Origin: Owenia fusiformis
Taxonomy: Eukaryota; Annelida; Polychaeta; Sabellida; Oweniidae
Length of the DNA: 64,000 bases
Reading direction: 5' to 3'
NCBI GenBank assembly: GCA_903813345.2
Contig: CAIIXF020000010.1
Location: 18,859,181-18,923,180, forward strand
Shown here: piece by piece, positions 11,484-26,400 of the stretch
How the letters are laid out: every line of letters begins with the position of its first letter
Position numbering within the stretch: position 1 is the first letter of the stretch
Translations under genes and position numbers: made by a program
Notes under the pieces: model-generated
What the model saw: the letters and a program-made list of their open reading frames with translations, nothing else
Told to the model about the DNA's origin: nothing
Databases searched by the model: none

Positions 11484-14400
11484 TCATGATGACTCCTCTC
11501 CTTCACTCTCTTCCTCATCCTCTTCTTCCTCAATGTTTCGCTTGATACTCTGAAATATATTCAATTTATATTTACATTACCTACAGGGTGGGCCGAAAAG
11601 TTTATATTTTTATTTGGCTGTAGCTTTTTAAAATTGCATATATTTTTAATTAAAAAAAGCTGATAGAGAAGCAGGAATTACTTTTACAAATTATTCCTAA
11701 AATGAGATAAATAGATCTTCAGGGATTTCTGAATAAGAAGAGTTAATAGAAACTAGGTGTCTAAATGGAATTATACAGTTCTAAGGATAATATCTGAAGC
11801 AACAATTTTATACTGATATTAGTCTAAAACAAAAGTGCGAGAATGACATGTTATACAGTCTGTCAGAAAGACACATAGGGCATAAAATTACTTCAAGACA
11901 AAATGGAATATTAGAAGTAGGATATTTCTCTGAAGCATGATAGTCTATTGTATTATGAGAAACAACATAAAATTTGAAGAATTCACTTATTTTCGCTAAC
12001 CTTATGTGTGTTGGTATTTACACTGTTGTTCATTGCATTGCCACTTGTGCCCTGAAAAATAAAAAATAAACTTTAAGTTGAGGCAAAAACATACTGGCTA
12101 TGTATATTAAATAAACCGATGGGGATGGGACGTTAGACATTTTTTCCTTTTGCATTGACTGCAATTTGGGATATTGGTAATTTGTTTTTCTTAATGAACT
12201 GGTTAGGCTCTTATATAACATTTTGCAAAGGCCTACTGTGTTTTGCAATATCACTCTACTTTACCTTGCATTTGGTGTTCATGAGCAACCAATTTGGCTG
12301 ATTAGTAATGATGATGTTATTCGTTTTTATTTGTCTGTTCCTTATTAATGGTTTATCAGATGACTGTTAGATGCTAATAAGGTACTTTCAAAAATATATT
12401 AAAAATATAATTAGACAAACAGAGTATCTTATGCATTTCTAGGGGTTAGGTAGAATAGAGTGAATATGTTACAATCCTTCTCCTTTTGACACTGATCTTT
12501 ACTGACAAATAGAACTTGAAATGGAATCGTTGAATTTTTTGTCAATCAAGGCTGAATAAAAGTGAGATCTTACTTGTGAATATTGTCGTTCCTGTAGAAT
12601 CGCATCACAGCATTCGTACATATAAAAATACTGAAAATATAGAAACAACTTTTTTTAGTCACCCTGGTAGACTTTATAAATAGGTAGTGTAAAGATGCAC
12701 GAGGATGTCAGTTAAGGCAAAATCAATTTTTATGATAGTTTAGATTGTTAAAGCGTACATGTACTTTGATTGCTTGATCATTTCTTCATGATAAATATTA
12801 ATTCAGGTGTATTAGGCTATGTGTGGTGTATTGGTATCATTAACAGCTTTACTGCTTTATTCAAACAAGGCATTGGCATGTCACCACCTGCCATTTGTTA
12901 CAGACACGAACCACCAAATAATGACTGCCAAACACTGACTGCCTAACATCAACAGAGGAACACTGTCCACGAAAAAAGTTGGTGATCATAACAATATGTT
13001 ACTAATTGTAGTGTGACACAAAAACTAAACATAAACTTACAAATGGTGAGAATATCTTGACCCATCTTGGTCGTTTTCCTTCTTTGATATATTCAAAGTT
13101 AAAGGACATCCCTTCATCATCAGCCTCATAAACATTCAACTCTTCCCATTGGAACTCTATTACTTGGGACTGCAAGTAAATCAAAAAACCAACATTATTT
13201 GAGATAGTAACTACAAAATGTAAACAGGAGTGTCTAGCTGAATATAACTTAATCAAAGATACAATGTTCACGTTGGCCAGTTTAAGACATGGGTATTAAA
13301 TATACCCATGACATCACAATAGAATACATGAGAGCATATATCAAAGGATAGTTACTGTGAAGTGCTTTAATTTGATTTTGGGATTAGATGCATCAAAAAT
13401 ATTACTGTTTGATATTTATGATCCATATTTATTGTTGATGAGATATTTCGCAACAATGGTCACCAACCTCCACAGTACCATCCTCTTTGCAGGCCTGGAG
13501 CTTGTACGAGTCATAACCAAATATGGTTATCACATGACCTTCTTTCCGCGAATCACATGCACAATGGGGGAATATTATTTCACCATAGCCATCACATTGC
13601 CTTACAGTTTTCATATACTGAAAGTATAAGTGAAAACACATTGAACTCAAACAACAGGATAGCACACAGCTTGAAATACAGGGTGTTCAAAACATTGGCT
13701 ACAATGTGTGACCACTCCACTCCTTTGTAGAAACACGTATGCCAAAAACATTTTTGCTATTATATTTTTAATGACAAAATAATTCCAAACTGGAAAAACA
13801 GCAACTCCACGGAGTAGCAAATCCCACCGAACAAACCATGTTTTGATAAATAGCGGCCATATAAAATTTGAGCCAAATCCATTCACTGGTATTTGAATTA
13901 TCAAAGATTATGTTTTCATAAAATATGGTTGCCATATTCAGCTGTCATCTTTAGATTTCTTCTTTAGCAGAGCTCCTATGTCCCAAGGCATCAGCATATA
14001 CAATTTATTCCAAATCCGTCAACTGGTACTTGAGTTATCTAAGATTACATGTTTAATGAAAAATGGCAGAGATTTCGATAAATATCAGGCACCTTGAAAA
14101 TTTCTTCTCGAGCAGAGCTCCCTTATCTCTAAGGCATCAGTATACAAAATGTGAAGTAAATCCGTCCAATGGTATTTGAGTTATCAATGATTATGCTTTT
14201 TTACGAAAAATGGCGGCCATTTTGAATTTCAGAGGCCATCTTGAAAATATCTTCTTGAGTAGAACTTCTTTTTCTCTCGGCATCAGCATGTAGAATTTGA
14301 ACTAAATCTATCAACTGGTATTTGAGTAATCAAAGGTTACATTCTTTTATGTAAAATGGCGGCCATTTTGAAATTTAGCTGCCATCTTGAAAATCCCTTC

Positions 14401-17400
14401 TCGGGCAAAGCCCCTATGTCCCTAGGCATCAGCATGTAAAATTTGAACCAAATCCATTCAATGGTATTCGAGTTATCAAACATAACGTTTTTTTATGAAA
14501 AATGCCTGCCATTTTGAAATATGGTGGCCATCTTGAAAATGTCTTCTTGAGCAAGACTCATTTGAACCCAGGCAACAGCATATCAAATTTGAACCAAATC
14601 CATCCACTAGTATTTGAGTTATCAAAGATTATATTTTTTCCAAAAAATGGCCGCCATTTTGAATTTAGGGGCCATATTGAAAATTCCTTCTCGAGCAGAG
14701 GTCCTACACCCATAATAGGCCATCAGCTTCACCCCAAAATTTAGGTTATCGGTACCAAGTTAGGGGAATAAACCTCATTGTGATTTTTGGCAAAAAGAGT
14801 AAGAAATTATATGATAGCATTGCAGGAAAGGCAGCTTTATGGGTGTTATCACCCATTTTTCAAAATGGCCGCAGGTGCACTTACTACCAAATAAAAGAAG
14901 TTATATCTAAGCATACTGAGAGACAAAAACAGTGATTTTGAGGTCTATCTCAGGGTTTTAGGGGTCAAGGATTTCATTTAAGTCAAAATCTAAGTCATCG
15001 AAGAATTGGAAATCCAAGATGGCCACCAAAATGGATGTCAAAACAAATATGTCACTATTGATATAAGTTCAAAAAGCTCAAAGAACGGTTAAAAAGTGAC
15101 TTTGGAGACCATGAAAAGGTTTTAGAGGCTAGGGATTTCATTTGTCTCTAAATCTAAGTAATCAAAGAACTACTTTACATAGAAATCCAAAATGGCCGCC
15201 AAAATGGATGTCAAAATGAATACGTAACTTTTTATGTAAACTCAAAAAACGGTTGCTTTTCAAACCATGGTGAGGTTTTAGAGGTTAAGGATTCTATTCA
15301 TGTGTAAATTGAAGTGATTAAAGAATACCTTTATATAGAAATCTAAAATGGCTGCCAAAATGGCTGCAAAAATGAATTTATAATAGTTATTTTAAAGATA
15401 TCTGAGACTGGGTTTCAGGAGAAAATGGTTTCAATTTACTAAGCCTTTACTTAAGTTATCCTAACCTTTCCTCATATTAAAATCCAAAATGGTCACCAAA
15501 CTGGCTGCCAAAATAAAAAATTACCACATTCACATGGAGCATGACTCAACCATCTAACCTTTTTCCTTTATTGCCATTTTGAAGTTCACAGGCTGCAGAC
15601 CTAGTTCTCTCAACATGATGTTCCGAGAAGAACAGAAGAGATTGGAAGCCTCTAAAGCCTACATGCACTATAAAGTGTCTCACCTTCCACCCTTTACACC
15701 TTACTTTGTCAATGAGGTCTTCATACTCGGCACTCTTCAGTCCAATTGTGTCCTCTGTGTAATTGTAGACTTGGATTGAGTTTCGTTGTCCTTTCTTTAC
15801 AGACCTACGGCCCTCAGGCAGATATATTATATTGGCCTCGGGATAATCCCAATATCCTGAACCTCATACAGGATAATCTCTATGTACCAATTCCCTACAT
15901 TGGTAAGGTCAATAGCTTTCATCCAGTTTTCTAGTTCTCATAGATGCTGTTGTTGGGACCCATCAAAGTATTTTGTCAAAATATATTCAATTGTCTCATC
16001 ATGGATAGTATGAAAAATTGCACATTAGCTTCCCTTGTTACCCTGCTCGCAGAGTCTAGTTAAACTAGAGATGAAGCTCTCTTTTCTGAAGCGGAGTCGA
16101 ATGAATGCAAAGGATATTCCTTTGTATACCACTCAGTTGAAAAGATTCCTTGGATTGCACTACATACATCTCATCTTCTCCAAGAAGCTTAAAAACCATT
16201 ACTAGTATGCTCCAGGGAATGACTAGGTCATAACATTAATGATGTCCATAAAGGCTCGGCAAGAAGGATGTCTTGTATCATTATTCCCTTTGAGACCTCC
16301 ATATTAAGACTCTGCTGCTTTCATAAACCAGTTCATTATTTTGATGAAGAGAGTACAGTTGAGATGGTACATCACATCAGGGCCATCTTTGATATCCAAA
16401 TGAATATGTTCAAAAATTAATTACTCATTTTGGCAGCCATTTTGGTTGCCATCCTGAATATCCAAATAAAAGAATTATTTGATGACTTTAAGTTCTCAAC
16501 CATTGAAACCTAGCCATTGACTTAAAATTCTCGACCATTGAAACTTAGACATGGTCTCTAAAATCACTTTGTAATTGTTCATTCAGCTTATATTAATGGT
16601 AACTTATTCATTTTGGCAGCCATCTTGGATTTCCACATCAAGTTATTCTTTGAAAACTAAGACAATAAAATCATTGATCCCCAAACCCTTCCATGATCTA
16701 CAAAACTACATTTTAGCTATTCTTACATTAAAAGTTACATGTTCGTTTCGGCACCCAGATTGGCGGCCATTTTGGTTTTGTATGAAAAGTAATTATTTGA
16801 TTACTTAGACTAAAATGAAGCATAAGTGAAATCATTAACCTCTAAACCCTTTCATGATCTATAAAATTACTTTTTATCTGTTCTTTGAGCATGTATCAAT
16901 ACATGTACATGTAGTTACATATTCCTTTTGGCACCTATTTTGGCGGCCATCTTGGATTTACATATAAGGTAATCCTTTGATGACATAGATTTAGACATGA
17001 ATAAAATCCTTAGACTTGAAAACCTCTTCTAAAACTCTTCAAAATCATTTTGAAACGTTTTAGCTCGTATCATTAGTTACATATTTATTTTTGAACCAAA
17101 ATTGGTGGCCATCTTGGATTTTCATATGAATTTATGTTTTGATGACTTGGATTTTGGCATAAATCGAATCAGTGACCCCTAAAACCCAGAATTAGACCCT
17201 AAAATTACTGATTTTGCCTCTCAGTATGCTTAGATATAACTTCTTTCATTTGGTAGCAAGCGCACCGGCGGCCATTTTGAAAAATGGGTGATAACACCCA
17301 TTAAGCTGCCACTTCTGCATTGCTATCACATATTTCCTTATTCTAGGGGTGTACACCTTCCCAAAAATCACCATGGCCATTATTCCCCTGATTTGGTACC

Positions 17401-20400
17401 GACCAACCCCCCAGGCTGATCGCCTATAAGGCATAAGCTTATAAAATTTGAATGAAATCCGTCAACCAGTATTTGAGTTATTGCCCGGACACACGAATGG
17501 ACGGACAGACGGACGAACAGACGGACGGCTTTTCTATATCCCCCTCGAACTTCGTTTGGTGGGATAATCATGAATTTGACTGTTCGAAAGTATAGTTGCC
17601 ATTCTGAATCATTTTGAGTTGAAATATAATACTAACAAGGAATTTCATTGAATTATAATATTACATTTAATCAAGGCCAGGGGATATGGCATAATATATT
17701 TAGAAGATGTCTAGATTACAAAATACAAAACTTGTACCAAAATATATGTTAGAAAATTCCTGCATAGAAAATATTTTAGTACATGTGAACTGTTTGTACA
17801 TACTTCTAGTTTTCTTCCAGCCTCTTGCAAAGCTTTGAGGTCATATAGTTTTTCACCCGGTTTGATTTGTCCTCGATTAACATCATCTATCGCCTACAAC
17901 AAAAATATGACATCAACAACTGATAAGCACTGTGAAAAATCAGCTGTGTTTAACGGTGTATATGGAAATGTAATATACAGTAAAACCTGTCTTAGTGAAC
18001 ACCTCTTCAAGACACATTTTACATTAACTCCTGTATTAAATCCCCTTTCTGTAATAAACACCTACCTACAGTGAACACGTTTTTTTGTGGCTCCACAGTT
18101 TACTATATACAGGTTTTACAGTATATTAAAAACAACTATAATACTATACAATGAAGTGCAATGTACCAGTATAGCAAAATATTATGATATTGGTGTCTTA
18201 TATGATGGCCTGTGGTTTTCACTTTATGTTGTTTTAACTGCTATAATTTATAGTCATGAATTAAAGAGTAAATTGGCAAAAATCTGATTGACAAGAAATA
18301 AGAGAAATTGATAATTTCATGTAATATGCATGTACATGTACAACATATTATTATGAATACTTCAATTACATTTCGTACCTGCCAATATAAAAAGTCAAGT
18401 GCTGTTTCATTTTTCAATATTTTTGTTTCTCGTTGAGGGGAAAATACCCATTTTCTTAATGTTAAGCATGTAGGGGTAGCTGTACTGTAGTTTTGTATGT
18501 ACAAGTTGTGCGGAGTCTCATTGTCTTGAAGCTTCCGCTCTGAAACAATATTTAATATATAGATAATAATATTTCTAATTGAATATGTGACATTACAATA
18601 TATAGAACAATGGATTTACTGGTCTGTTTCTTTATCTTTTAAAAATATTAAACAAAGACATATTATCATTTGAACTCCAGCAATAACAACAAAGCAAAAT
18701 GACACCACCTGCTATTTGTTACCAAGACACCAAACTCCAAATGCTGACTGCTGCATGCCAAACACCCTCCACAAAAAGTTGGAAACTCTAACAATATGTC
18801 ACTGCTCGTGTTGGTGACATAACAAAACTATAATTCACAAGTAGACAGAGATCTCTTACCAAAACTGTACTGCTCCATTTCAAACAAGGCAAAGTATTTG
18901 GCAACATCTGTCGACAACCCCAGCTTATCAACAACTGCCTAAAACAACATTATGAAAACATTTACTCAATTTTCTGAAAAATCATTTAATGAGAATAAGC
19001 ATAAATAGTTTTTTTTGTTATTACTTGTCACTGTCAACATTCTATTTAGGGGCCACACCAAATATCATCTGGAACATTTTGACCTATTCCCAATTCACTA
19101 AAGAGTTTTGCATCAAATCACAAAAACAATTTAAGTTAGAATTACTGATATAAGAATAAATGTTCCAGGGATGTCAGTCATACTGAGTGGGAACAATAAA
19201 ATTTGATAACTTGATATTGATTGACGGCTTTTTCTTTTTTCATTTCTTTTTCCATATCGATCACAATTCTCAGTGAAATAAATATGGTACGATACATTAG
19301 ACCTTTATTAGTAACTCAACAAATACAATTAAACAGCCATTTTATAGTTATCCTTTAAAAACAAGTTTTATGAATTCTAATAATCCATTTAAAATTGTTT
19401 TCCTACATGTTGCTACTTTTATTTTATTGTAAAATATTTATTGATATTCAAGATGTTGTTTGAGGTTAGAACATATAAGAAGTCTCATTTTCTAAGATGT
19501 AGATTACTGGAAACCTGCTAATATTCAATGTTATTATATTTCACTATTTTGTGACATTTTTGGAAATATTTAGTGTTTTCAATTATCAATCAAACAAAAA
19601 TAGCCAAGCCACTGGGATTTTAAAGTATTTCCTTGGAATTTTGTGATATTTTCTACTTGCGAAAAGTGCAAAAATTAGAAGTGGGAAAAAAGCACTGTTC
19701 ACTGTTTATTTACAGTTTTACAGTATATCATTCAATATGTTTAAGCATAGTACAATGAACTCTTATAGAATCTGAAATTCTAAATTAATCTGTACTTACA
19801 TCGTAAACTTGCAATGTTGAGCTACTGCGCTTCATTTTTAATGTGACTAAGTTTCTATCAGGAAGTAATACTTTCAATTCAACTTCATTCCCACTGCTCT
19901 GAGTCTGGAATAAACAAACAAGGCATTAACATGCAAAATATCACCACCAAACACCAATGACCAAACACTGAATGCCAAACACCAACCCCCAAACACCGTC
20001 CACAGAAAAGTTGGAGACTATAATAACAATATGTCACAACTTGTGTACATTGCCAATAATATCTGAAGTCACAAGGGCAATTGAAGAATGGTATCAGTCA
20101 TGACAATTTTTGCATTTTGCATTTAAATAGGTAAACATTGCTAGTAATTATGTTTTGATCACAATGTCGTTTTTCAGACAAGAAATATGCTCAAGAGACA
20201 AATAAACTTGAAGCGCCTTCAGAGTACCTGGTCGACATCTGGGGCAGCAAGGAACTCCTGCACAATCTCACTCTCTGCGATCACTCGAACTGAACATACT
20301 GAAAATACATATTAAAGAGATTAAGGCAAAATAAACCTCCCTGTTTTCTGATACACCTGAGTTTGTCCATACGGGTACTTTATAAAAGGAGGGATATCAA

Positions 20401-23400
20401 TAATAGGTATTTTACAAAGGAAATGTTTTCCAAAATATCTCCTCTTAGATATTACCATCCTCCGATCACAGGGCTTCAAAATCCAGAACATATTCTTTCT
20501 TTTTACCCCCTGTGATAAGCAGTTACCATTTCCCCAATAAAGAACTCGCAATCTGATTGGCTGTCGCAACACTGCGACAGAAATCATGTATAAGTCATTG
20601 CACATAATTAGATCATGTGATTCAGTTAAATCGGGCACGTCCAAATTGGTTATAGCAGGGGGAAGGCGGTACGGATTCTGGAACCTGGTTAGGAGGATGA
20701 GATTTTAGATGGGAGTCGATGCATGATCTTTTAAAATGGCAGTCCCGTAAATTAGGGCCAAAATTTCCATTCTAGAATCCATAAGTTGGACTAGAATTTC
20801 TGATTACATGGACCCTTTGTCATAAAAAAGCCTCGTTTGTTGGATCAGGTATCAATATGTGATTAGTTTGCGATCAATAACTTGTTGATAAGAAGCTTAC
20901 ATATGAGACCAGGTTGACGTGTCAGTCTTACTCGTAAATTAGATACAACTGAGTGACAGAATTCAAAGTTAAATTTTTGAAAGACTAAAAGATGGATTGT
21001 GAGGTTAGGTATTTTTATGAAAGAAGATATACCGAAGATACGTTATAATATGTTACAGAGCGACTGTATGCCATTTGTGTACAATGGACAGCAACTCTAT
21101 GTTCACTTATCACTTCGGTGACAGGCCATTTTGGGTACCCCCACATACTTCAGACACCTCTCAGTCAGTAACACAATATGGTGCATATGTAATATGTATT
21201 TCATTTTACTGCCATTTCATCATGATAAAAAATGTCATTTATACCATAAAAAGTGCATATATTTTGATTAACATCATTAGGAAAAGCAGTTACGCCATTT
21301 TTCATGCTTAACGCAGAATGGTTGTGTATATTGATACAGCTGACACCGATTATTTCTAATAAATATAAATTACAAGTTTGATTGATGTTCTCATAATGTT
21401 TTAGATCACTTGAAATACAAAAGGACAGTTTAACCACTCTTCCATATCTTGATCATAAGATTGAATTCTTTATAATCAATATATATTTGTATCTATCTCC
21501 AGATGTTGCTTTGTAAAAGAACTTTTTAATAATTCCGTAGATCTTAAATTAGTTGAATGAACGCTCTTTGTAAATAAAGGGAATGAAATTAAGATGTTAA
21601 AGTAAACATTCTTTCAGGAAGTTTGTTTGAAACAAACAGAAACTTTGTATTCAAACAGAAACACCAAATACAACGATCTTGAATTCTGGCTAGCTGACTA
21701 GTAATTGGCAGAAAGGTAAGTGTTAGATTTTGGATTTCATTTTTTCTTCAATATTTTAAGTTATAAAAGCTGGTTCATCAATTAATTATTTTTCAAGTAT
21801 TTTCAAATGTTGCCCTTTGAGAAGTTTCAGAACAAGGAGTTTACCTTTCAGCTAAGATGACTGCTACCTTATGTAGGTCTAACTGGTAAGATCATGGGAT
21901 TATAATGACCAGTGCCATGGCGACACAGATTAGCTTGACAATTAATTGTTTGTGGATATTATTTTTTCATCAGTACTTTAGTATTAGTTTTAAGAGCTGG
22001 TTCATCATTTAATTGTTCATCGAGTATTTTCAAATGTTGCCCTTTGGGAAGTTTGGGAACAAGGGGTTTTTCTGTTCAGCTAAGATAACTGCTACCTTAC
22101 GTAGGTCTAAATGGTTAAGTCATTTTTGTTATAATAACTAGTACCATGGCAACAAAGATGTAGTAATCAAACAGCACTCTCCTGCAAAATCCACACATTC
22201 TGGTCTTGAGATTTTGGAATTTTTTTGTAAACGAATGCTCTTTCTTGGAAGTTCACCAACCTATTTTATTCTTGTTAGTATTTCGGCTAGCGGAATGTGT
22301 TCCACATCATCTGTGTTTTTTAGGATTCTTAAATAAGTCTAAACCAGTTTATGAAGAAACTTGAGGTAAGCTGACCTCAGCCATGGATAAATATGGTAGG
22401 TTGTGATTCGACTTAATAGATCATAAACAGATAGGTTTATTAAATTATTATAGCAAATTGTGATTAAGATGCAGTTTTATAACCTACCTGAATGTGATTT
22501 TTACTCCGAGAGTGCAATTTTTTACCCGGACCGTGCATATTTTGCAAGATGGTGCTGTTTGATTACTACCTGTGACAATTAATGGCTTATGATTGTATGA
22601 ATATAAGTGGTTTTGCCCGTACTGTTTGGATGTTCATCAATATTGCTATTATACTTTTACAAATGATATATATGTTATTAAAAATTATGTAACTATACGA
22701 CATGACTGTGCAATAATTCGAAAATCAATAAAAATCTGCTCTCATATATAACAAGTGTATGTGGGAAAGATTGTGCATTGTAATAATAAAAGTTTTGCCC
22801 AATGAAGCCAATATTAAGAAGGTTTGTTTATAACTGGCAGTGAGTAAAATGTTATGTGGAATTCAACATTCAGCATGCCTATCTACTTCAGGATTACGTT
22901 CAACACAGTTAAGTGAGTGGTTTTATAAAAATGTATCAAGGAGTGTTTTCTAATGCCTGGGTCACATTTGCTCCGATCCATCGGCCGGCGGCCGGCCGAT
23001 TGAGTGTTTTGTTCAATATTGTATTCAACTTTGACCAAAATACTCAATCGCCCGGGCGTCGTAGTGAAAATCGGAGCAAATGTGACCCAGGCATTAGGCA
23101 AGAGAAAATAATGGATCACAATGGAAACTCATTTCCCAGCACAATTTAGAATGGTTTCATCAAAATATGATTGAATAATTAAACGTGAATTGTGAATTAA
23201 ATGCCATGCCAATAATTGAAAAATTGTGACATAAATTGCTCTCATATTTCTTGCTTGGCAAACTAAAACTTCCAAAACGGAATAGTTAACTGCAGTGGAT
23301 ATATGCCATTTTGGAAAGAACATATCTCTGATCTTTAAAGAATAAACTCTTCAGAATTAGACATTAAACGTTCTTAATTTCCAATTCTAAATTATAGGAG

Positions 23401-26400
23401 ATTTGGGTCATATAGCATCATGTGGTTCCTGACAATCCTGTTTATGTATGCAGTGGTTTTACACAAATTCAGCAATGCCTACACAAGCCAAACTGTCACA
23501 AAAGTCTATAATGGAGAGACAGAAGTGATGATTGAATATCAAGAGGGATCTCCTGGTTCAAAGATCATTTTAGCAGCCCCGCACGGAGGATCATTCAAGG
23601 GTGATTTCCCAGGTACATGCCATGTAAATAATAAAACAATATACTAGAGTCCATTTCACTGTTTAACTGCGTCAGTAAAAGCTAATAAAAAATAAGAAAT
23701 CAAAATGTCATTTTGCAATAATATATGGAAAAATATATTCCTATTGTACATGAATGACATTTGTATATCTTGAATTGCTTCTAGTTTGGCTTATAAAGTG
23801 TGTGGCCTCTTATATTTGGATGCTTCTCTGCCATGTTATTTTCAATAAGATTAACATGGCTGAAATTCTTCAAATTAGAAGACGGCACAGGCTTATTGCA
23901 CAAAAACTAAAAAAATCTGAAATATACAAATGTCATTCATGTACATTATGAATATACCTTTCCATATATTATTGCACAATGGTCTCTCAATTTCTTATTT
24001 TTGCCGTTCTACTGACACAATGAAGCAGTGAAATGGACTCTAGGTTCCGAACTTTTAGATCAACCCTCGTATAATAACATAAAGATAATAAAGATACGTG
24101 TGTGATATATATGTATTGCATATAGATAGACTAGTACAGGCTCTTACATTTTCAGAACGTGACTTCGGCTGCATGAGCAATGGACAGTGCATCTGGAGCC
24201 ACAGTTGTGGTGCAAAAGACCCAAATTGTGATACCTCTACATATACTGACAGATACACAATGGAAATAACAACAGGTAAATAAATGACAGTGACATCTAT
24301 TGTTGTCAAGCAATAATGATATAAAGGTGATGGAATTTATTAATCTACAATTAATCAGCTAAAATGTTTTCCCTATTATTTGTTACTAGGACTCGCAGAT
24401 GAGCTAGAGACGCTTTATTCTGGTGTTCGGCCACATGTTATTCTGAGTCACATTCATAGATCGAAACTCGACCCAAATCGAGAAGAAGACGAAGCTACTT
24501 TTGGCAATGCGGAAATCACTTCGGTAATTTTTTATTATCAATACTCTCAGTATTTAAGACCCCCTTCTGTCTAGTATATGAAACATTGGGGCATTTCGTG
24601 ATGACAATTACTGGTTACTTTGAAATCATTCATTAAATGTAGCATTTCTTATTTGACAAGTTTCAAACCATGTCTAAAGGTGCCATGTCAAGAAACTAAA
24701 ATTGGTCTTTTTACGAGACAGGTGAAGGAAAAAGCATGATATTATGTAAACTTCTAAGAGTCACAGGCGAGCATTGTCATATCTACTGGAACTTGGTCAC
24801 CAGAAAAGTGATTGTAATGTTTTGGCTATTCAATACCTATTATAAGACACGGGGGTAAAGCAGACCCGATGATGCAATGAGCTTGCTCGGCGGTATCATG
24901 ACTGTGTAACGGGTCTTAATGTATAAGTGTGCTCGGCGGTAGGTTCAAACAACGCGGATCCTCAAAGCATGTGCTCATGGTATATTCGTGTTTTAACACC
25001 CGTGATAAGAGAGGAATAACCCAGAGTTCAAAGATGAACCAATATTGTGGGTAATTCCCATTCTTACCTTTTCTGTATAAAAAATAGACAGACAAGTGCT
25101 GCCATCTTTCTGTCAACCTATTACCTTTGTGGTAAAATTCACAGAATTTATTAATCTATGTTAGATAAAGTGGAACTTGCAAATCAAAATGGTAGGCAAG
25201 GATAATTAAATACATCCTGTATTCAAAATTCTCTGTTTAATTATCATTATTATCATTATTTAGTATAAGCTTTTAGTTTTTGAGAAGTAACATTTATTTG
25301 GCATTGTTATTAATTCTGACCAGTGCTTCTGTCATGACTGAATATTCTCTCAATGTATTCCAGTATTACAATGCATTCCATTCATTTATTGATACTGCAA
25401 GTACGAGTGTTGGTACTGGGTGCTTCTTCGACATCCACGGTCATACACACCCAGAGGCAATGGTAGAACTGGGTTACAAGGTGATCAAGTCACGCCTGAA
25501 TGATAAGAATGCAATCCTTGGTTACACAAGTATTAAGACCCTTGGGAATGATATCAATGCAAATGGAAGGGATTGGACAGGCCTTCTTAATGGAACAATT
25601 GGTCTGGGTAGGTAGTCCTATCACTGATATTAGACATAAATGTCGGTGGTGGAATTACCCCATAAACCTTGCAAAATAGTGGTTATTTATTTCAAACGCT
25701 GATTCTACTTCAAAGTTAGCCAAATCTATAGATTTTCCTTGCTAATAATAGGGTATGCTGGCATTAATAGGAATCTTTTAATAGATCAGGATTCACAGAA
25801 ATATTTCTCTGTATAATAATTTACTCAAACCAAGCAATATTTGAAATCTGCAATTGTTTCAATCTCCGGGAGCTGAACCTATTTGACAAGATACAGTGAT
25901 CTCCCCAACATTAAAGCAAGTGGGCGCAGCACCCACCTGAGATTTTAAAAACAGGCTTGCACCCACCTGAAAATCCATTTGCACCCACTCGAAAATGAGA
26001 AAAATCATGAAAAGTGGTCATATTTTGACCAATTTCAGTGTGAATTGTGAAAATGAGAATTTTGCACCCACTTGAGAAAAAATCCTTGGGAGATCACTGA
26101 TATATATTGTCCTTTCACCTCAAAATTGACTTGAACTCTCAACCAATTTGTTTTATATTACTGTACTGTTTTCAGGATATTTCCTAACAGAGCAGTTGAA
26201 GTTGTCGACTGAAGCCACAGTTCAAGGAACTACAGTAGTGCCATCTGTTGATGTTCCTTCACCGGGCACGGCACTTTACTTCTCTGGTGGCTATGACGTT
26301 AAGATACATGGCTCCCGATATGGAGGCGACGTAGATGGTATACAAATAGAGTCTCCATCCCCTGTAAGGAATGCCATCCAGGGGCCGGAGTATATCAAAC

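Noticed and set aside
15579-15934. Plus-strand frames and a ~30-60 codon minus-strand frame in the centre of the foldback element
   Set aside because: No recognisable domain; frames are short and interrupted. Left as unique centre sequence.
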